A DNA stretch of 64,000 nucleotides from Methylomonas koyamae (lineage in GTDB: Bacteria; Pseudomonadota; Gammaproteobacteria; Methylococcales; Methylomonadaceae), in assembly GCF_001644025.1 (NCBI RefSeq), contig NZ_LUUK01000177.1, positions 62,001-126,000 on the forward strand, in the 5' to 3' direction. The translations under genes and the position numbers were made by a program. The notes beneath the pieces are model-generated. The model made no database searches. It was not told the origin of the DNA and saw only the letters and a list, made by a program, of their open reading frames with translations. Positions 61,534 through 64,000 of this stretch are shown here, in pieces. Numbering within the stretch: the first letter of the stretch is position 1; each line of letters begins with the position of its first letter.

Positions 61534-62213
61534 CGTCTCCCGTAATACCGCACGGCCAGATCATCGGGATCGGCACCGAAAAAATACGCCAAGCGTAGCC
61601 ACCACATCAGCAGGATGGTTTTGCATATGCCGTGTTGTTGCCAGCGTCGTGCCGAAGTCAGCACTTTGGCCTTTAAACAACAGGGTTTACCGTGTTTTTT
61701 CAGCTTGCTGCTGATGGCTATATCTTCTATCAACGCAATCGCCGGAAAGCCGCCCACCGCTGCAAATGCCGGTCGGGTCATGAACAACGCTTGGTCACCG
61801 GTGGCAATGCCATTCAGCCGCGAGCGCTGATTCATCATAAAGGCTATCAATTTGAAGATGGGCTTGGGATTGTCGAATGCCACATCGAAACGCCCCCAGT
61901 GGAAACCTTCGGTTACGGCCTGGCTGATCAAATCAATCACATTATCCGGCAATCGGGTATCGGCATGTAAAAACAGCAGAATCTCCGCATCAGCTTGCAA
62001 AGCGCCGGCATTCATTTGTATGGCCCGACCGCGAGCAGCGAGTATGATCTTATCGACCAGAGATTTCGCAATCTCCGGGCTGTCATCATGACTGCCGCCG
62101 TCGACTAGCACAAGTTGGCAACGGTCACGAAGTACCTGCAAAGCCCGTAGTTTGCCGGCGAGATGTCCGGCTTCGTTGAGTACCGGGATGATGAGACTAA
62201 TTTGGTAAGTCAT
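61530..62213 (-). CDS. TIGR04283-family arsenosugar-type glycosyltransferase
   Basis: 227 residues from ATG 62213 (MTYQISLIIP). GT-A family-2 fold with SLIIPVLNEAGHLAGKLRAL, LVLVDGGSHDDSPEIAKS (DGGSHD), and LFLHADTRLPDNVIDLI (metal-binding DxD-like HADTR). Co-occurs with TIGR04282 genes in putative arsenosugar clusters. ATGA overlap with the sterol-desaturase-family gene. Confidence 0.9.
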   Translation of the reverse strand: MTYQISLIIPVLNEAGHLAGKLRALQVLRDRCQLVLVDGGSHDDSPEIAKSLVDKIILAARGRAIQMNAGALQADAEILLFLHADTRLPDNVIDLISQAVTEGFHWGRFDVAFDNPKPIFKLIAFMMNQRSRLNGIATGDQALFMTRPAFAAVGGFPAIALIEDIAISSKLKKHGKPCCLKAKVLTSARRWQQHGICKTILLMWWLRLAYFFGADPDDLAVRYYGRR

Positions 62214-62230
62214 GTTTTGAAACTTATCTC

Positions 62231-64000
62231 TCAAGCGTTGCGCCGCCAAGCGTGATAACGGCCCAGCCATTCCAGTACGCGCTGGGGCGCGTGATTGCGC
62301 TTCCAGACACCCGCTACATATTTATTGGCTTCAGCCAGGGTGGGATAGATGTGAATGGTGCCGAGGATTTTATTCAAGCCGATACCGTGTTTCATCGCCA
62401 GCACGAACTCGGCGATTAAGTCGCCGGCATGTTCGCCGGCAATGGTGACGCCCAGAATTTTATCCTTGCCGGGCACGGTCAGCACTTTGACGAAACCGTG
62501 TGCCTCGCCGTCGGCAATTGCCCGGTCCAGGTCGTCGATGCCGTAGGTAGAGACTTCGTAAGCGATATTCTGGGCTTGCGCATCCTGTTCGTTGAGGCCT
62601 ACGCGGGCCACTTCCGGGTCGGTGAAGGTCGACCAGGGAATCACTGAATAATCGGTACGGAATTTCTTGAACTGGCCGAACAAGGCGTTGACCGCCGCAT
62701 ACCAGGCCTGATGCGCGGCGGTGTGGGTAAACTGATAAGGGCCGGCCACGTCGCCCACGGCGAAAATGTTGGGGTAATTGGTTTGCTGAAATGGGTTGGT
62801 GTCCAGCGTGATGCGCGGCGACAAGGCAATGCCCAATTCCTCGACACCGTAGCCTTTGATGTTGGCGGCGCGGCCGATGGCCACCAGTACTTTGTCGAAG
62901 GCAATTTTGACCGTTTGCCCGTCGTGCTCGGCCAACAAAACCTTTTCGCCGTTTTCGACGATGAATGCCTTGGCGGTATGGTTGACTCGCACGTCCACGC
63001 CTTCCCGACGAAACCGCGCTTGTACCAGCCCGGATACCTCACTATCTTCCCGCGCCATGATACGCGGCGCCATTTCCACCTGCGTGACCTGGCTGCCCAG
63101 GCGGGCGAAGGTTTGCGTCAATTCGCAACCGATCGGCCCGCCGCCCAGTACCAGCAAGCGTTTGGGCTGTTCGCGCATCTGCCAGACGCTGTCCGAGGTC
63201 AGATAGTCGATTTGCTCGATGCCGGGAATCGGTGGCACGAACGGCTGAGCGCCTGCGGCAATCACGATCGATCGCGTGGACAGCGTTTTGACGCCATATT
63301 CCGTACTAACTTCGACTTCCCAAGGCGAAACGATTCTGGCGCTGCCCTGGATCACCTCGACGCCCAGTTCCGTGTAACGCTCCACCGAATCGTGTGGTTC
63401 AACCGTTTTGATCACTCGCTGCACCCGTTCCATCACCTCGGCAAAATCGAAATCGGCGGACGCTTTGGCAATGCCGAATTCCGGCGCGCGTTGGATGTGC
63501 GATAGAAGCTTGGCCGAGCGAATCAAGGCCTTGGACGGCACGCAGCCGGTGTTCAGGCAATCACCGCCCATCTTGTGCTTTTCGATCAACGTGACTTTGG
63601 CTTTCACGGCGGCGGCGATATAGGCACTCACCAGACCGCCGGCGCCGGCGCCGATCACGATCAGGTTGTTGTCGAACTGCTTTGGTTTGCGCCAACCCTT
63701 ATAAACCTTGCGGCCTTGCATGAACGCCAACAGTTTTTTGGCCAACAGCGGAAATACCCCCAGCAAAGCAAACGAAGCCAGCAGCCCCGGCGACAATATC
63801 CCGGACAGTGAATCGATTTTGCCGAGTTGGGTGCCGGCATTGACATACACCACGGTGCCGGCCAGCATGCCGATTTGGCTGATCCAATAGAAGGTCCAGG
63901 TTTTCATCGGCGTCAATCCCATGGCCAGATTGATTATGAAAAACGGAAACAACGGTACCAAGCGCAGGGTAAACAGATAATAGGCGCCATCGCGCTGCAG
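62231..64000 (-). CDS. TVP38/TMEM64-like domain fused to a mercuric-reductase-like disulfide oxidoreductase (5' end beyond window)
   Basis: Partial: the reading frame stays open through 64000, so the start lies beyond the window (the TTG at 63961 is not the start). The visible N-terminal part is a membrane TVP38/DedA-like region (PLFPFFIINLAMGLTPMKTW and further helices). From about residue 90 it is a pyridine-nucleotide-disulfide oxidoreductase: FAD motif VIGAGAGGLVSAYIA, redox motif GGDCLNTGCVPSKAL, NAD motif LLVLGGGPIGCELTQTFARL, and a dimer-interface C terminus with AEFVLAMKHGIGLNKILGTI. The fused form is known in proteobacteria. Substrate unknown. Confidence 0.92.
   Translation of the reverse strand: MQRDGAYYLFTLRLVPLFPFFIINLAMGLTPMKTWTFYWISQIGMLAGTVVYVNAGTQLGKIDSLSGILSPGLLASFALLGVFPLLAKKLLAFMQGRKVYKGWRKPKQFDNNLIVIGAGAGGLVSAYIAAAVKAKVTLIEKHKMGGDCLNTGCVPSKALIRSAKLLSHIQRAPEFGIAKASADFDFAEVMERVQRVIKTVEPHDSVERYTELGVEVIQGSARIVSPWEVEVSTEYGVKTLSTRSIVIAAGAQPFVPPIPGIEQIDYLTSDSVWQMREQPKRLLVLGGGPIGCELTQTFARLGSQVTQVEMAPRIMAREDSEVSGLVQARFRREGVDVRVNHTAKAFIVENGEKVLLAEHDGQTVKIAFDKVLVAIGRAANIKGYGVEELGIALSPRITLDTNPFQQTNYPNIFAVGDVAGPYQFTHTAAHQAWYAAVNALFGQFKKFRTDYSVIPWSTFTDPEVARVGLNEQDAQAQNIAYEVSTYGIDDLDRAIADGEAHGFVKVLTVPGKDKILGVTIAGEHAGDLIAEFVLAMKHGIGLNKILGTIHIYPTLAEANKYVAGVWKRNHAPQRVLEWLGRYHAWRRNA

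Noticed and set aside
1-64000. tRNA or rRNA genes
   Set aside because: No cloverleaf-like or rRNA-like segment was recognised by eye in the gaps; a tRNA search program would be needed to exclude one fully.

Overview
The window looks like chromosomal DNA of a gammaproteobacterium carrying most of a conjugative element of the SXT/R391 ICE and IncA/C plasmid lineage. A methane-oxidising relative (Methylococcales) is plausible from general gene content, but that is a weak inference; no taxonomic marker is present.

Layout: (1) 58-1446, siroheme synthase cysG. (2) About 1450-2500, a decayed IS4-type transposase, followed by a small non-coding stretch with a terminator. (3) 2787-17777, the DNA-maintenance cluster of the element, all on the minus strand except one small gene: ssb, a Bet-type annealing protein, a YqaJ-type exonuclease, a MoxR/CobS-like AAA ATPase, a WGR-like protein, a DUF3150 protein, a CobT-like VWA protein, several unknown proteins, a DUF4942 DNA-methyltransferase-like protein and a frameshifted GHKL ATPase. 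Every sizeable intergenic gap in this cluster carries a copy of a structured leader (12 copies), and the three longest gaps also carry a second structured repeat. (4) 18978-40029, a defence island in the position equivalent to the traN/s063 hotspot of SXT-type elements. It holds a DNA phosphorothioation system of the SspBCD type, SspFGH (DptFGH/DndFGH-like) restriction genes, a two-gene GHKL-kinase/receiver-like module, and a phosphorothioation-associated methyltransferase on the opposite strand. (5) 40225-40497, an HU protein. (6) 40514-54049, a compact F/SXT-type conjugation operon on the minus strand: traL-E-K-B-dsbC-V-A-(PLMP/RRXRR mini-protein)-C-trbI-trhF-trbC/traW-U-N. (7) 54246-64000, ordinary chromosomal genes: SnoaL-like protein, GST, flavin oxidoreductase, two AhpD-like proteins with LysR and AraC regulators, two arsenosugar-type glycosyltransferase-family genes, a sterol-desaturase-family protein, and a TVP38/disulfide-reductase fusion cut by the window end.

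How the parts fit: the tra operon would build the mating-pair apparatus, and the ssb/bet/exo genes would process and recombine incoming DNA. The Ssp island would mark host DNA with sulfur and attack unmarked DNA. No integrase, relaxase (traI), coupling protein (traD) or traF/H/G is seen in the window. The element is therefore either rearranged or degenerate, or its remaining parts lie elsewhere.

The most interesting items are the 12-copy structured leader family with competing stems, the three-copy second structured repeat, the GHKL/receiver pair placed inside the phosphorothioation island, and a stand-alone PLMP/RRXRR-domain mini-protein inside the transfer operon.
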